Positions 40,781 to 49,655 of a stretch of DNA of 64,000 bases are shown in pieces. Made by a program: the position numbers and the translations under genes. The DNA is taken from positions 62,001 through 126,000 of the forward strand of contig CAADGL010000017.1 of the NCBI GenBank assembly GCA_900696525.1. The letters run 5' to 3'. The notes beneath the pieces are model-generated. The model saw nothing but the letters and a program-made list of their open reading frames with translations. It ran no database searches and was not told where the DNA came from. Source of the DNA: an uncultured Planctomycetota bacterium. Its GTDB lineage: Bacteria; Planctomycetota; Phycisphaerae; UBA1845; Fen-1342. Numbering within the stretch: the stretch's first letter is position 1; every line of letters begins with the position of its first letter.

Positions 40781-42430
40781 ATGAGCCGATCGATGGCCGC
40801 GTTGGCCTCGGCGCTGGCGGCGGTCTGCGTCGCGCACGCCGGCACGCTCGACGGTGACCTGGAGCGGACGATGCGGGAAGCCGGCGAGAACGAAGCGGTT
40901 TCGACGCTCGTTTTCCTGGCGGACCGGGTGGATCTCGGCGCGTTGAAGACGGAGCTGCGCGCGGCGCGCGTGTCGTTGGCGGAGCGGCACCGGCGCGTGC
41001 TGACCGAGCTCCAGCAGCGGTCCGCGATCGCGCAGCCGGCGCTGCTGGCGCACCTGGCGCAGCTCAAGCAGCAGGGACTCGCCGAGTATGAGGCTTTCTG
41101 GCTCGCCAACTGCGTGCGCGTCGACGCCCGGCCCGAGGTGATCCGCGCGATCGCCGCCCGCGCCGACGTCGAGCACGTCTTCCTCAACTACCGCATCGAG
41201 CTCATCGAGCCGGTCGCCGCGCCGCCGACTCCCGCCGCACAGAAAACGCCGGCCTACCAGCAACTCAGCATTCCTGAGCCCGGGCTGCTGGCGATCCGCG
41301 CTCCGCTCGTCTGGAGCGAGCTGGGCTTCAGCGGCGAGGGCGTGCTGGTCGCTTCGCTCGACTCCGGCGTCGACGGCAGTCATCCGGCCCTGGCCAGCCG
41401 CTGGGCAGGCGTCGCCGACCCGCGCTACGCCGGCCACCCGGAGTGGGCCTGGTGGGACGGCATCGGCCAGAACCCCAACTTCCCCTACGACGCGCTCGGC
41501 CACGGCACGCACACCATGGGCACGATCACCGGCGGGCCGCCGGGCGACAGCGTCGGCGTGGCGCCGAAGGCGCTGTGGATTTCGTCCACGCCGAACTGGC
41601 AGGGCCAGATCGGCGAGTTCGTGTCCGACGCGATCCTGATCTACCAGTGGATGGTCAATCCCGACGGCGACCTTGACACGCACTGGGACGTGCCGGCGTG
41701 CTGCTGCAACTCCTGGGGCCTCGTCACGGGCCACGGCTATCCTCCGTGCGACCAGTTGTTGTGGGAGTACCTCGACGCGTGCGAGACGGCGGGCGTCGCG
41801 ATCCTGTTTGCCGCGGGCAACGAGGGCGCGCAAGGCCTGCGCCGTCCGTCCGACCGCGCGACGACCGACTACGACACCTGCGCCGTCGCCGCCGTTGACG
41901 CCAACACGCCCGGTTGGCCGATCGCGAGCTTCTCCTCGCGCGGGCCGACCAACTGCACGCCGACCGGCGATCCGTTCATCAAGCCCAACATCGCCGCTCC
42001 GGGCGTGCAGGTGCGATCATCCATTCCTGGCGGCGGCTACGGCCCCAACAGCGGAACTTCCATGGCCACGCCGCACATCACCGGCGTTGTGGCGCTGATG
42101 CGGCAGGCGTGCCCGAACATGGAAATCGACGTGATCAAGCAGATCATGTACGAGACGGCCGTCGACCTGGGCGACCCGGGCAAGGACAACAGCTACGGCT
42201 GGGGCATGGTCGACGCCTACGCCGCCGTCAAGCGGGCGCTGGAGCTGTGCGCTGCTCCGTGTCCCGGCGACCTCGACGGCGACGGCGACGTCGATCAGAG
42301 CGACCTGGGCATCCTGCTGGCGGATTTCGGCTGCGCGGCGGACTGCGCCGGCGACCTCGACGGCGACGGCGACGTGGACCAGGGCGACCTGGGCATCCTG
42401 CTGGCGAACTACGGGCAGAGCTGCGACTGA
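40781..42430 (+). CDS. secreted subtilisin-like serine protease with dockerin-like tail (second of a tandem pair)
   Basis: A 549-residue paralogue of the preceding gene: signal peptide at 1-20 (ASALAAVCVAHA), pro-region, Asp194 (ASLDSG), His241 (LGHGTH), Ser427 (SGTSMATP) and two tails, DLDGDGDVDQSDLGILLA and DLDGDGDVDQGDLGIL. The two proteases align through their length (RYAGHPEWAWWDG against EYAGHPEWAWLDP; WMVNPDGDLDTHWDVPACC against WMVNPDGNPDTVWDVPHAC), so they are a recent to moderately old tandem duplication. ATG 40781 has GGAG 6 nt upstream. Catalytic residues are all intact in both copies. Confidence 0.92.
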   Translation: MSRSMAALASALAAVCVAHAGTLDGDLERTMREAGENEAVSTLVFLADRVDLGALKTELRAARVSLAERHRRVLTELQQRSAIAQPALLAHLAQLKQQGLAEYEAFWLANCVRVDARPEVIRAIAARADVEHVFLNYRIELIEPVAAPPTPAAQKTPAYQQLSIPEPGLLAIRAPLVWSELGFSGEGVLVASLDSGVDGSHPALASRWAGVADPRYAGHPEWAWWDGIGQNPNFPYDALGHGTHTMGTITGGPPGDSVGVAPKALWISSTPNWQGQIGEFVSDAILIYQWMVNPDGDLDTHWDVPACCCNSWGLVTGHGYPPCDQLLWEYLDACETAGVAILFAAGNEGAQGLRRPSDRATTDYDTCAVAAVDANTPGWPIASFSSRGPTNCTPTGDPFIKPNIAAPGVQVRSSIPGGGYGPNSGTSMATPHITGVVALMRQACPNMEIDVIKQIMYETAVDLGDPGKDNSYGWGMVDAYAAVKRALELCAAPCPGDLDGDGDVDQSDLGILLADFGCAADCAGDLDGDGDVDQGDLGILLANYGQSCD

Positions 42431-42525
42431 TTGCGGCGGAGCCCGATCCGGGCAGCCCCAAGCGCAAGCGCGCTCCGAGCGCCAAGCGCTAAGCGCCGGG
42501 GTCGCCTCGGGTGCGTAGGACCGGT

Positions 42526-43794
42526 TTATGCGCTGGCGCCTGGCGGCTGGCCGGCCGGCACAAATGGCGTTCCGGCGCGCAGGCATTCGCTGAGCCGCCG
42601 GTAGATCATGCGCAGGTGCTCGCGCGCGGGCGCTGCGCCAGCCGCGGCCGACAGGCGCGCCGACAGCGTCCCGTGCGTCAGGATCGTGAGCAGCGGCGCA
42701 CCCCACGCGTCCTCGCCGCCGACCACGGACTCGGCCAGGCGGCGCCAGACCTCCGCGGCGCGCATCGGCCCCCGGCAGCCAAACTGCAACAGGTAGTCCT
42801 CGTCTTCGATCAGCCATTCCCCGCCGGCGCGGCTCGTGCCGAGCAGCACGCGCTCCAGCGTCTCGACGGGCCAGGCCCGCTGGGCCGCGGCCCCGGCCCA
42901 GCGCTCATGCACCATCGCGCGCAGCACCGCGACGAGCAACTCGACGACGGCCAGGTCGGCCTGCGGACACTCCTGGACGTCGAGCACGCGAATCTCAATC
43001 GTGCTGCGGTCGAAGCGCGCGATGGCGCCGCGCGCGTTCAGCCACTCGTGCTGCAACACGCCCTCCGGGTCGTGCGGCGCGATCGCCGCGTACATCGGCC
43101 GCAGGATTCCGCGCTCGTACTGCTCGCGCGTGAACACCGGCTCAGGGATGACCCGCCCGGTCACGAGCGGGACCCGCGCGCAATTCCTCCGGTAGACCTC
43201 CAGCCGCGTATCCGCCAGCCCGCTCGGCCGGCCATCGACGATCGGCGAGCTGGCCGCCAGCGCGGGCATCAGCGGCAGCAACAGCCGGATGGCGGCGTGC
43301 AGCCGGCCGAACTCCTCGTCGCCGGCGAACGGCAGGTTCAGGTGCACGCTTTGCAGGTTCGACCAGCCGTGGCCGCGGCAGTCGAAGACGCGGTTGAAGG
43401 CGGCGTAGACCTCGCTGTTGTCGTGCGGCCAGAGCCGCGTCTGGGTGTGCGGGTCCATCCACGGGTGCATGGCGGACGGCAGGAGCACCGCGCCATGAAC
43501 CGCGGCCAGGGCGTTGACCTGGTGGACGCCGCGCTGGAACGTCTCGGCCAGCCCGGCGAGCACGGGGGCGGGCCGGGCGGTCTTGAGCTCGAGGACGTGC
43601 AGGGCCAGCTCGTTGCTCCAGCACAGGCCGTCGCGCTCGACGTCCGAGACGGTTTCGCCCGCCGCGTCACGCAGCACGACGTCGGCGAGCGGGGCGACAT
43701 CCAGCGTGTCGCGCTGCACAAGCATGTACTCGAGCTCGACGCCGTAGCGCTCGAAGAGGTGGAAGCTGGGCGTGTTCATAAGGCTGCCGGACAT
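42526..43794 (-). CDS. GCS2-family carboxylate-amine ligase (YbdK-like)
   Basis: A 422-residue ATP-grasp-like protein of the glutamate-cysteine ligase 2 family. The N-terminal FERYGVELEYMLVQRDTL (residues about 13-30) carries the metal/substrate Glu pattern GVELE, WSNELALHVLELKTA (near 57-71) and HPWMDPHTQTRLWP (near 108-121), then SVHLNLPFAGDEEF near 148-161 and an IEIRVLDVQECP motif near 265-276. The family makes gamma-glutamylcysteine or other amino-acid ligations; here the substrate cannot be told. Start ATG 43794 is chosen (GGAG immediately adjacent); ATG 43779 is an alternative. A long in-frame extension further upstream overlaps the next gene and is not credible. Confidence 0.82.
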   Translation of the reverse strand: MSGSLMNTPSFHLFERYGVELEYMLVQRDTLDVAPLADVVLRDAAGETVSDVERDGLCWSNELALHVLELKTARPAPVLAGLAETFQRGVHQVNALAAVHGAVLLPSAMHPWMDPHTQTRLWPHDNSEVYAAFNRVFDCRGHGWSNLQSVHLNLPFAGDEEFGRLHAAIRLLLPLMPALAASSPIVDGRPSGLADTRLEVYRRNCARVPLVTGRVIPEPVFTREQYERGILRPMYAAIAPHDPEGVLQHEWLNARGAIARFDRSTIEIRVLDVQECPQADLAVVELLVAVLRAMVHERWAGAAAQRAWPVETLERVLLGTSRAGGEWLIEDEDYLLQFGCRGPMRAAEVWRRLAESVVGGEDAWGAPLLTILTHGTLSARLSAAAGAAPAREHLRMIYRRLSECLRAGTPFVPAGQPPGASA

Positions 43795-43850
43795 CTCCGC
43801 GCCCGCGTGGCCGGCCCGTCCTGGCCGGCGGGCGATGGCGGCCCGGTGGT

Positions 43851-44660
43851 TCAGTAGCCGCCTTCGTTGATGACCTCGTCGGCCACCATGCGGTAGATGC
43901 TCATCACCAGTCCGTCGCTGAGGCTCTCCCCCACCGACAGCCGGCCCATCACCGTCACGGCGATGTCCTTGGCGTACTCGGCCGTCTTGTTCCCGTCCAT
44001 CTTGACGTAGACCCACTCATTCACGCCGGTCGGAATGCCGAAGCAGCACATCATCCGATTGCGAACCAGCAGGAACGACCGGGCCTTGTTCCGCACCACG
44101 TCGATCGGCACCATGAACCCACGCAGTGCCACCGGCTTGTCGTTCAACGCCCGAATCTGCGGCGGGATCAGGTCAAGCGTCACCCTGTCGCCATCCACGG
44201 AGGACTCCACCGCGTACACGTCGTAGTCGAAACCCGCCAGCAGCGAGAAACCCGCAGGCTTGTACTCGCCCAGCTCCTCGTCCGCGGCAAACTCCGGCGT
44301 GTCGGTCATCCCGTACAGCCCGATGCGCATCTCCGCCGGCTGGCCGCCGGCGCCGGCCTCACCGTTTCCGGCGGCGATGGGCGTGCCCGCCGGCGGGGCG
44401 TAGGTCCAGCCGTCCGCGGGCGGCAAGGGCGGGCCGTAGGGAATCTCCGCCGGCACCGGGCCAGCCGAGCCGTTCGTCTCCGCCGGGGACGCCTCGGCCG
44501 GTTTCAGATCCACGGGCTCGGGTGCGCGAAAGGGCTTGCCGGCGGCCGGGGCCGGCGTCGTCGTCGGCGCGGGCCGATCACAGGCGGCGGCGAGCAACCC
44601 GCCGAGGGTCGCGGCCGCGGCGAGGATCGCGAGCCTGGTTGTGCGTGTCCGCTGGTTCAT
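43851..44660 (-). CDS. DUF3299-like lipoprotein
   Basis: A 269-residue exported protein: signal peptide with lipobox-like LLAAAC (near 21-26), a Pro/Ala-rich linker to about residue 95, then a DUF3299-type domain ending with KPVALRGFMVPIDVVRNKA and FLLVRNRMMCCFGIPTGVNEWVYVKM. The CCFG and IPTGVNEWVYV features are diagnostic of that family, which is periplasmic or membrane-bound and sometimes found with metal export genes. Start ATG 44660 has AAGG 6 nt upstream. It lies 56 bp upstream of the GCS2 gene and on the same strand, possibly one operon. Confidence 0.75.
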   Translation of the reverse strand: MNQRTRTTRLAILAAAATLGGLLAAACDRPAPTTTPAPAAGKPFRAPEPVDLKPAEASPAETNGSAGPVPAEIPYGPPLPPADGWTYAPPAGTPIAAGNGEAGAGGQPAEMRIGLYGMTDTPEFAADEELGEYKPAGFSLLAGFDYDVYAVESSVDGDRVTLDLIPPQIRALNDKPVALRGFMVPIDVVRNKARSFLLVRNRMMCCFGIPTGVNEWVYVKMDGNKTAEYAKDIAVTVMGRLSVGESLSDGLVMSIYRMVADEVINEGGY

Positions 44661-44889
44661 CGTCAACCTTGTCTCGATTTCATTCGAGCCTTGTCGGAGC
44701 GGGGGCGGCCGGAGTCGCGCTGCCCCGCTGCAATCGCGATCTGAGTATACCCCGACGGGCAGGCCGATGCGCGCCCGCGGCCGGCCGGTGCGGGTCGCGG
44801 GAAGCACCGTGCCGATCTAGAATGGAGCCGTGATCGAGGCGGACGTTGCCGCCCCGGAGCCCTGTCGCATTAGCAGGAGCGGTGTCGCC

Positions 44890-45312
44890 ATGGGGTTCGA
44901 TAAGTTTGGCAAGGATCCGCAGCTCGACGATTGGTCGCAGAAAATCCGCGACATCATGGACGAGATGCTCAACCGGAGCTTCGTGGATTTTCGCAACGAG
45001 GGCGCCTGGCAGCCCGCGACGAACGTCTACGAGACCGCGACGCACCTGCACATCTGCGTCGAGCTGGCCGGCGTCGAGGAGCACGAGATCGACCTGAAGT
45101 GCACCGGGCAGCAGGTGGAGCTGCGCGGCCTGCGCCGCTCCCCTGCGCCGCCGGGCGTCGACGGACCGCGCAGCGTCTATGTCCTCGAGATCAACGACGG
45201 AGAGTTCCGCCGGGTCATCGGCCTGCCCGAGCCGGTCGAGGTCGAGCAGGTCGAGGCGACTTACTCAAGAGGCTATCTATGGATCCGACTTCCCCGGAAG
45301 AAACGCGGCTAG
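44890..45312 (+). CDS. Hsp20/alpha-crystallin family small heat shock protein
   Basis: A 140-residue small heat shock protein. The alpha-crystallin domain runs from about residue 40 (WQPATNVYETATHLHICVELAGV) to the end, with the conserved strand EINDGEFRRVIGLPEPV and a final GYLWIRLPRKK. It holds unfolding proteins for refolding or degradation. The start ATG 44890 has AGGAG 10 nt upstream; a TAGAAT box is at 44818-44823. The stop overlaps the lon coding sequence by 34 nt in a different frame, so the two stress genes are co-transcribed and tightly coupled. Confidence 0.88.
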   Translation: MGFDKFGKDPQLDDWSQKIRDIMDEMLNRSFVDFRNEGAWQPATNVYETATHLHICVELAGVEEHEIDLKCTGQQVELRGLRRSPAPPGVDGPRSVYVLEINDGEFRRVIGLPEPVEVEQVEATYSRGYLWIRLPRKKRG

Positions 45313-47837
45313 AGCAGCGCCACGGCGAGACCGACGGCGTTGACGAGGCCCAGGCGGAGGAGACCGGGGCGGCCGGCGAGCGCGGCGGCCCGGCGGACGA
45401 CAACCGCGCGCCGCGCATTCCGCGCGAGCTGCCCATCCTGCCGGTGCGCAACGTGGTCGTGTTTCCCGGGACGGTCATGCCGCTGAGCATCGGGCGCGAG
45501 AAGTCCAAGCGGCTGATCGACGCCGTCCTGGCCGGCGACAAGATGCTCGCCGTCTTCACCCAGCGCCACGAGGAGACCGAGGACCCGGGCATCGACGACA
45601 TCTACCGGGTCGGGACGGCGGCCCAGGTGCTGAAGCTGCTGCGCCTGCCCGACGGGTCCAGCAGCCTGCTGGTTCACGGGTTGCAGCGCGTCGGCGTGGA
45701 GCGCTACGTGGCCACGGAGCCCTATTGGCGCGCGATCATCAACGCCCATCACGACCGCGTGCCCAGCTCGCTCGAGCTCGAAGCCCTCGCCTACACGGCC
45801 CGGCGCACCGCCGAGCAGGTGATCGAGCTGAGCCCGAACGTGCCCGACGAGGCCAAGCAGATCCTCGCGAGCATCGAGAAGCCCGGGGCGCTGGCGGACT
45901 TCCTGGCCGCCAACCTGTCGCTGGGCGTCGTGCAGAAGCAGGAACTGCTCGAGACCTTCGACATCATGGACCGCCTGCGGAAGATCAACGCCACGCTCCA
46001 GAACCAGCTCGAGGTGCTCGAGCTCTCGCGCAAGATCCAGGACGACGTGCGCGAGCAGATCGACAAGACCCAGCGCGAGTACTTCCTCAACGAGCAGCTC
46101 AAGGCCATCCAGCGCGAGCTCGGCGAGGGCGACGCGCGCACCAGCGAGCTCGCCGACCTGCGCCAACGCATCGACGCCGCCGCCATGCCCGAGCCCGTCC
46201 TCAAGGAGGCCAATCGCGAGCTCGAGCGCCTCGGCCGCATTCCGCAGGTATCGCCCGAGAGCGGCGTCATCCGCGACTACCTCGAGTGGCTAATCGACAT
46301 GCCCTGGAACAAGGCCACTACCGACAACCTCGACCTCAACCGCGCCCAGGAGGTCCTCGACAACGACCACTACGGCCTCGAAAAGGTCAAACGCCGCATC
46401 GTCGAAGCCCTGGCCGTGCGCAAGCTGCGTCCCACCGGCCGCAGCCCGATCCTGTGCTTTGCCGGTCCGCCCGGCGTGGGTAAGACCTCCCTCGGCCAGA
46501 GCATCGCCCGCGCCCTCGGCCGCAAGTTCATCCGCATCGCCCTCGGCGGCGTCCGCGACGAGGCCGACATCCGCGGACACCGCCGCACCTACATCGGCGC
46601 CATCCCCGGCCGCCTCGTGCAGGAGATCCGCAAGGCCGGCGTGAACAACCCGGTCATCATGCTCGACGAGCTCGACAAGCTGGGGGCGGACTTCCGCGGC
46701 GACCCGGCGGCGGCCCTGCTCGAGGTGCTCGACCCGGAGCAGAACCACAGCTTCACCGACCACTACCTCGGCGTGCCGTTCGACCTGTCGCACGCGATGT
46801 TCATCGGGACGGCGAACTACATGGAGCCCGTCGCGCCGGCGCTGAAGGACCGCATGGAGGTCATCGACCTGCCCGGCTACACCACGCAGGAGAAGCTGGA
46901 GATCGCCAAGCGCTACCTCGTCCCGCGGCAGCGCGAGCACAACGGCCTTGGCGACCGGTCCATCACGATAGACGACGCGGCGTTGCTGACGCTCATCGAG
47001 GGCCACACGCGCGAGGCCGGCGTCCGAAACCTGGAGCGCCACATCGGCAGCATCTTCCGCGGCCTGGCCGCGAAGGTGGCGCGCGACCTGCCCGCGCCCG
47101 ACATGATTCGCGTCAAGGACCTGGCCGAGTATCTCGGCCCGCCGCGCTTCGAACGCGAGCAGGCCATGCGCGTCGGCATGCCCGGCGTCGTCACCGGGCT
47201 GGCCTACACCCCCGTCGGAGGCGAGATCATCTTCGTCGAGGCGACGCTGATGCCGGGCCGGGGCGTCCTGACCGTCACCGGGCAGATGGGCGAGGTCATG
47301 CGCGAGTCCACGCAGGCGGCCCTCGCCATCGTGCGGGCCCGCGCGGATCATTGGGGCATTCCACGCAAGACGCTCGCCGAGAGCGACATTCATGTCCACG
47401 TGCCCGCGGCCGCCGTTCCGAAGGATGGGCCGTCGGCTGGCGTGGCGATGCTCGCGGCCCTGTACTCGCTGCTGAAGAACGTCACGGCCGACCCGACCGT
47501 CGCGCTCACCGGCGAGATCACGCTGCGGGGGCTGGTGCTCCCGGTCGGCGGCATTAAGGAAAAGGTGCTCGCGGCGCACCGGGCCGGCATCCGCAGCGTG
47601 ATTCTCCCGGCGCGCAACGAGGCCGACCTGCACGAGGTTCCGCCCGAGGTGCGCCAGGCGCTGCACTTCGTGCCGGTGACCAACATTGAGGAGGTGCTGT
47701 CGACGGCGATCCCGGGTTATCGAGCGCCGGACGCCCCTCGTGGCAAGACCGCGGCAGGCCGCCGCGCCGCGCGAGCGCGCGCGCCGGCGTCGCAGCGTGC
47801 CGCGGGTGGCAAGCGTCGTGTGAGCCGCGCCCGTTGA
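45279..47837 (+). CDS. lon: ATP-dependent Lon protease
   Basis: An 852-residue Lon protease of the cytoplasm. N-terminal LON domain from about residue 48 (ELPILPVRNVVVFPGTVMPL), AAA+ domain with Walker A GPPGVGKTS (396-404) and Walker B near IMLDELDKL, and the C-terminal Ser-Lys protease domain with catalytic Ser719 (KDGPSAGVAM) and Lys760 (GGIKEKVLAA). The last 40 residues are a basic Ala/Arg-rich tail. ATG 45279 has AGAGG 6 nt upstream and lies 34 nt before the Hsp20 stop. The N-terminal 40 residues are a charged extension. This is one complete, canonical Lon. Confidence 0.97.
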   Translation: MDPTSPEETRLEQRHGETDGVDEAQAEETGAAGERGGPADDNRAPRIPRELPILPVRNVVVFPGTVMPLSIGREKSKRLIDAVLAGDKMLAVFTQRHEETEDPGIDDIYRVGTAAQVLKLLRLPDGSSSLLVHGLQRVGVERYVATEPYWRAIINAHHDRVPSSLELEALAYTARRTAEQVIELSPNVPDEAKQILASIEKPGALADFLAANLSLGVVQKQELLETFDIMDRLRKINATLQNQLEVLELSRKIQDDVREQIDKTQREYFLNEQLKAIQRELGEGDARTSELADLRQRIDAAAMPEPVLKEANRELERLGRIPQVSPESGVIRDYLEWLIDMPWNKATTDNLDLNRAQEVLDNDHYGLEKVKRRIVEALAVRKLRPTGRSPILCFAGPPGVGKTSLGQSIARALGRKFIRIALGGVRDEADIRGHRRTYIGAIPGRLVQEIRKAGVNNPVIMLDELDKLGADFRGDPAAALLEVLDPEQNHSFTDHYLGVPFDLSHAMFIGTANYMEPVAPALKDRMEVIDLPGYTTQEKLEIAKRYLVPRQREHNGLGDRSITIDDAALLTLIEGHTREAGVRNLERHIGSIFRGLAAKVARDLPAPDMIRVKDLAEYLGPPRFEREQAMRVGMPGVVTGLAYTPVGGEIIFVEATLMPGRGVLTVTGQMGEVMRESTQAALAIVRARADHWGIPRKTLAESDIHVHVPAAAVPKDGPSAGVAMLAALYSLLKNVTADPTVALTGEITLRGLVLPVGGIKEKVLAAHRAGIRSVILPARNEADLHEVPPEVRQALHFVPVTNIEEVLSTAIPGYRAPDAPRGKTAAGRRAARARAPASQRAAGGKRRVSRAR

Positions 47838-47941
47838 GGGCGTGCGCTCAGGAGCACAAGGCCGGGTCGCTGTCAAGGCCAAATCACCTGGCAAATGGCG
47901 GATAATCACGATATAACTCGTTGCAGGCGCTGGGATTCCGC

Positions 47942-47970
47942 TTGCTTGAGGCAGGGGCTTGTCGTACACT
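47942..47970 (+). promoter_or_regulatory. candidate promoter of the HU gene
   Basis: TTGCTT (47942-47947) and TACACT (47965-47970) with a 17-bp spacer, 120 nt upstream of the HU ATG. The match is moderate. The rest of the 250-bp gap after lon shows no gene. Confidence 0.35.
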
Positions 47971-48089
47971 AGGGCCTGAAAGCTGCGGAATCACGTCGGC
48001 TGAAGAAGGAAGCTGTCCGGCCCGGCGGGTTTGGGCGGCTTAACGGTTGGGTCTGCCCCCTCTCGTGGGGCGGCTTTCTGGGGAACGCG

Positions 48090-48506
48090 ATGACAACGGC
48101 TTCCAGCGATGAGAAGACCATCACGAAGAAGGACCTGGTCGATCGAATTGCCGACGCCACCGGGCAGAAACGCGTGCTGGTCAAGCGGATCGTGCAGAAC
48201 TTCCTGGAGGAGATCGTCGACGAGTTGGGCAAGGGCAATCGCCTGGAGTTCCGGGATTTCGGCGTCTTCGAGCTGCGCGAGCGCGCCGCGCGCATCGCGC
48301 AGAATCCCAAGACCATGGAGAAAGTCCGCGTCCCAAGCAAGCGCACCGTCAAGTTCAAGGTCGGCCGCCTCATGAAGGAGCGGCTCCTGGGCGATGCGCA
48401 CCCCGGCCTGCGGCTCGGCGCCTCCGCCGCCGTCGGAAACAGCCAGGAGACGCTTGCCGCAAAGTCGTCGCCGCAGGTCTTTGGCGCGCAGCACGCCGCC
48501 CACTGA
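48090..48506 (+). CDS. HU/IHF family DNA-binding protein
   Basis: A 138-residue histone-like DNA-binding protein. The HU fold runs from residue 11 (ITKKDLVDRIADATGQKR) through FLEEIVDELGKGNRLEFRDFG and VFELRERAARIAQNPKT, with the beta-arm motif near KVRVPSKRTVKFKVG. After residue 97 an Ala-rich 40-residue C-terminal tail is added, which most HU proteins lack. Start ATG 48090 has GGGGA 5 nt upstream. It bends and compacts DNA; whether it is more HU-like or IHF-like cannot be resolved. Confidence 0.92.
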   Translation: MTTASSDEKTITKKDLVDRIADATGQKRVLVKRIVQNFLEEIVDELGKGNRLEFRDFGVFELRERAARIAQNPKTMEKVRVPSKRTVKFKVGRLMKERLLGDAHPGLRLGASAAVGNSQETLAAKSSPQVFGAQHAAH

Positions 48507-48637
48507 TGGCGGCCGGCCGCACGGCGCGGCAGCTCCGCCATCGGACCGGGCCGGGTGCAGCAGGACCGGGAAGCTCAGCGCTTCGCCAGCGGCCGTTTGC
48601 TCGCAGGCGCGGTCCGGTTCGGGTTGTCGCATAGCTC

Positions 48638-49318
48638 ATGTCCACCCGCTCGCACGGTCTTGACGCCCGGCTGCACGCCTACGTCGTCGAGCAGACCGTC
48701 AACGAAACCGACCTGATGCGCCGCCTCCGAGCCGAGACGGCCCGCCTGCCCCAGGGTGAGATGCAGATCGCGCCGGAGCAGGGACAGTTCCTCCGCTGGC
48801 TCGTCGAGCTCATCCAGGCCCGCGCGGGCATCGAGATCGGCGTGTTCACGGGCTATAGCGCCCTCTGCGTGGCGCAAGGCCTGCCGCCGGGCGGGCGGCT
48901 CATCTGCTGCGACCTCAGCGACGAGTGGACCAGCATCGCCCGCCGCTACTGGCGCGAAGCCGGCGTCGCCGACCGCATCGACCTGCGGCTCGCACCGGCC
49001 CTCGACACGCTCGACCATCTCCTGGCCGACCCGGCCAACCACGGGGCGTTCGACTACGCCTTCATCGACGCCGACAAGCGCAACGTTGACGCCTATTACG
49101 AGCGCGTCCTGCGGCTGCTGCGCCCGGGCGGCGTGCTGACGCTGGACAACGCCTTCAAGGGCGGACGCGTGGCCGACGCGACGGCGGATGACGCCGACAC
49201 GCTGGCCTTGCGGGCGCTGAACGCGAAGGCGGCGCGCGATCCGCGCGTCAGTGCGAGCCTGGTTCCGATCGGCGATGGGCTGTTGCTGGCTCGAAAGCGG
49301 ACGGCCGGCGGCGCGTGA
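48638..49318 (+). CDS. SAM-dependent O-methyltransferase (family 3, CCoAOMT-like)
   Basis: A 226-residue class I methyltransferase. SAM-binding motif I is IEIGVFTGYSALCVAQGLP (residues about 65-83), the following Asp in CCDLSDEW (near 92), FIDADKRNVDAYYERVLRLLRPGG (near 140-163) with the metal-coordinating Asp pair, and LDNAFKGG (near 167). This is the O-methyltransferase family 3 pattern (catechol/caffeoyl-CoA type, also bacterial YrrM). The methyl acceptor is unknown. Start ATG 48638, no strong ribosome site. Downstream is a tRNA-Gln gene on the other strand. Confidence 0.88.
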   Translation: MSTRSHGLDARLHAYVVEQTVNETDLMRRLRAETARLPQGEMQIAPEQGQFLRWLVELIQARAGIEIGVFTGYSALCVAQGLPPGGRLICCDLSDEWTSIARRYWREAGVADRIDLRLAPALDTLDHLLADPANHGAFDYAFIDADKRNVDAYYERVLRLLRPGGVLTLDNAFKGGRVADATADDADTLALRALNAKAARDPRVSASLVPIGDGLLLARKRTAGGA

Positions 49319-49355
49319 ATGGCAATGGCGCGCGCACCGGGAATGTGTGCGCGAT

Positions 49356-49426
49356 CTGGGGATTAGGGATTCGAACCCCAACTAACTGGTCCAGAGCCAG
49401 TCGTGCTACCGTTACACTAATCCCCA
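49356..49426 (-). tRNA. tRNA-Gln (CTG anticodon)
   Basis: Cloverleaf on the minus strand: acceptor TGGGGAT/ATCCCCA, D arm with GTAACGG, anticodon stem ACTGG/CCAGT around loop CTCTGGA giving anticodon CTG (reads CAG), T arm TGGGG-TTCGAAT-CCCTA and discriminator G as expected for Gln. CCA is not encoded. Confidence 0.93.
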
Positions 49427-49511
49427 TTCAGCGGCGCCGGGGGCCATCCGCGGCGCCGAGCACAGTAGTCTACGAGCGCACCGGGTTCGGATCAACCGCC
49501 GGTGTTCGCAG

Positions 49512-49547
49512 GGTAGTGTCTCAACTGAATCAAACTGAGACACTACC
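49512..49547. repeat. 12-bp perfect inverted repeat between ubiB and tRNA-Gln
   Basis: GGTAGTGTCTCA (49512-49523) and TGAGACACTACC (49536-49547) are a perfect inverted repeat around 12 nt, in a 229-bp gap with no gene. Either strand gives a hairpin without a T tract. It could end ubiB transcription or be a leftover of an insertion-sequence end. Confidence 0.6.
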
Positions 49548-49655
49548 GTCCGCCGGGCGCGTCGCGCCATCTGGCACACCGCTGGCCGGCGGGAAACGGC
49601 GGTTTTTCCGGGAACCGCGCGTTTCCCCGCTTGGCCAAAAACGGGCCACCGCCGG

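Noticed and set aside
43795-44016. Upstream extension of the GCS2 ligase
   Set aside because: It overlaps the DUF3299 gene and is low-complexity; the domain starts after ATG 43794.
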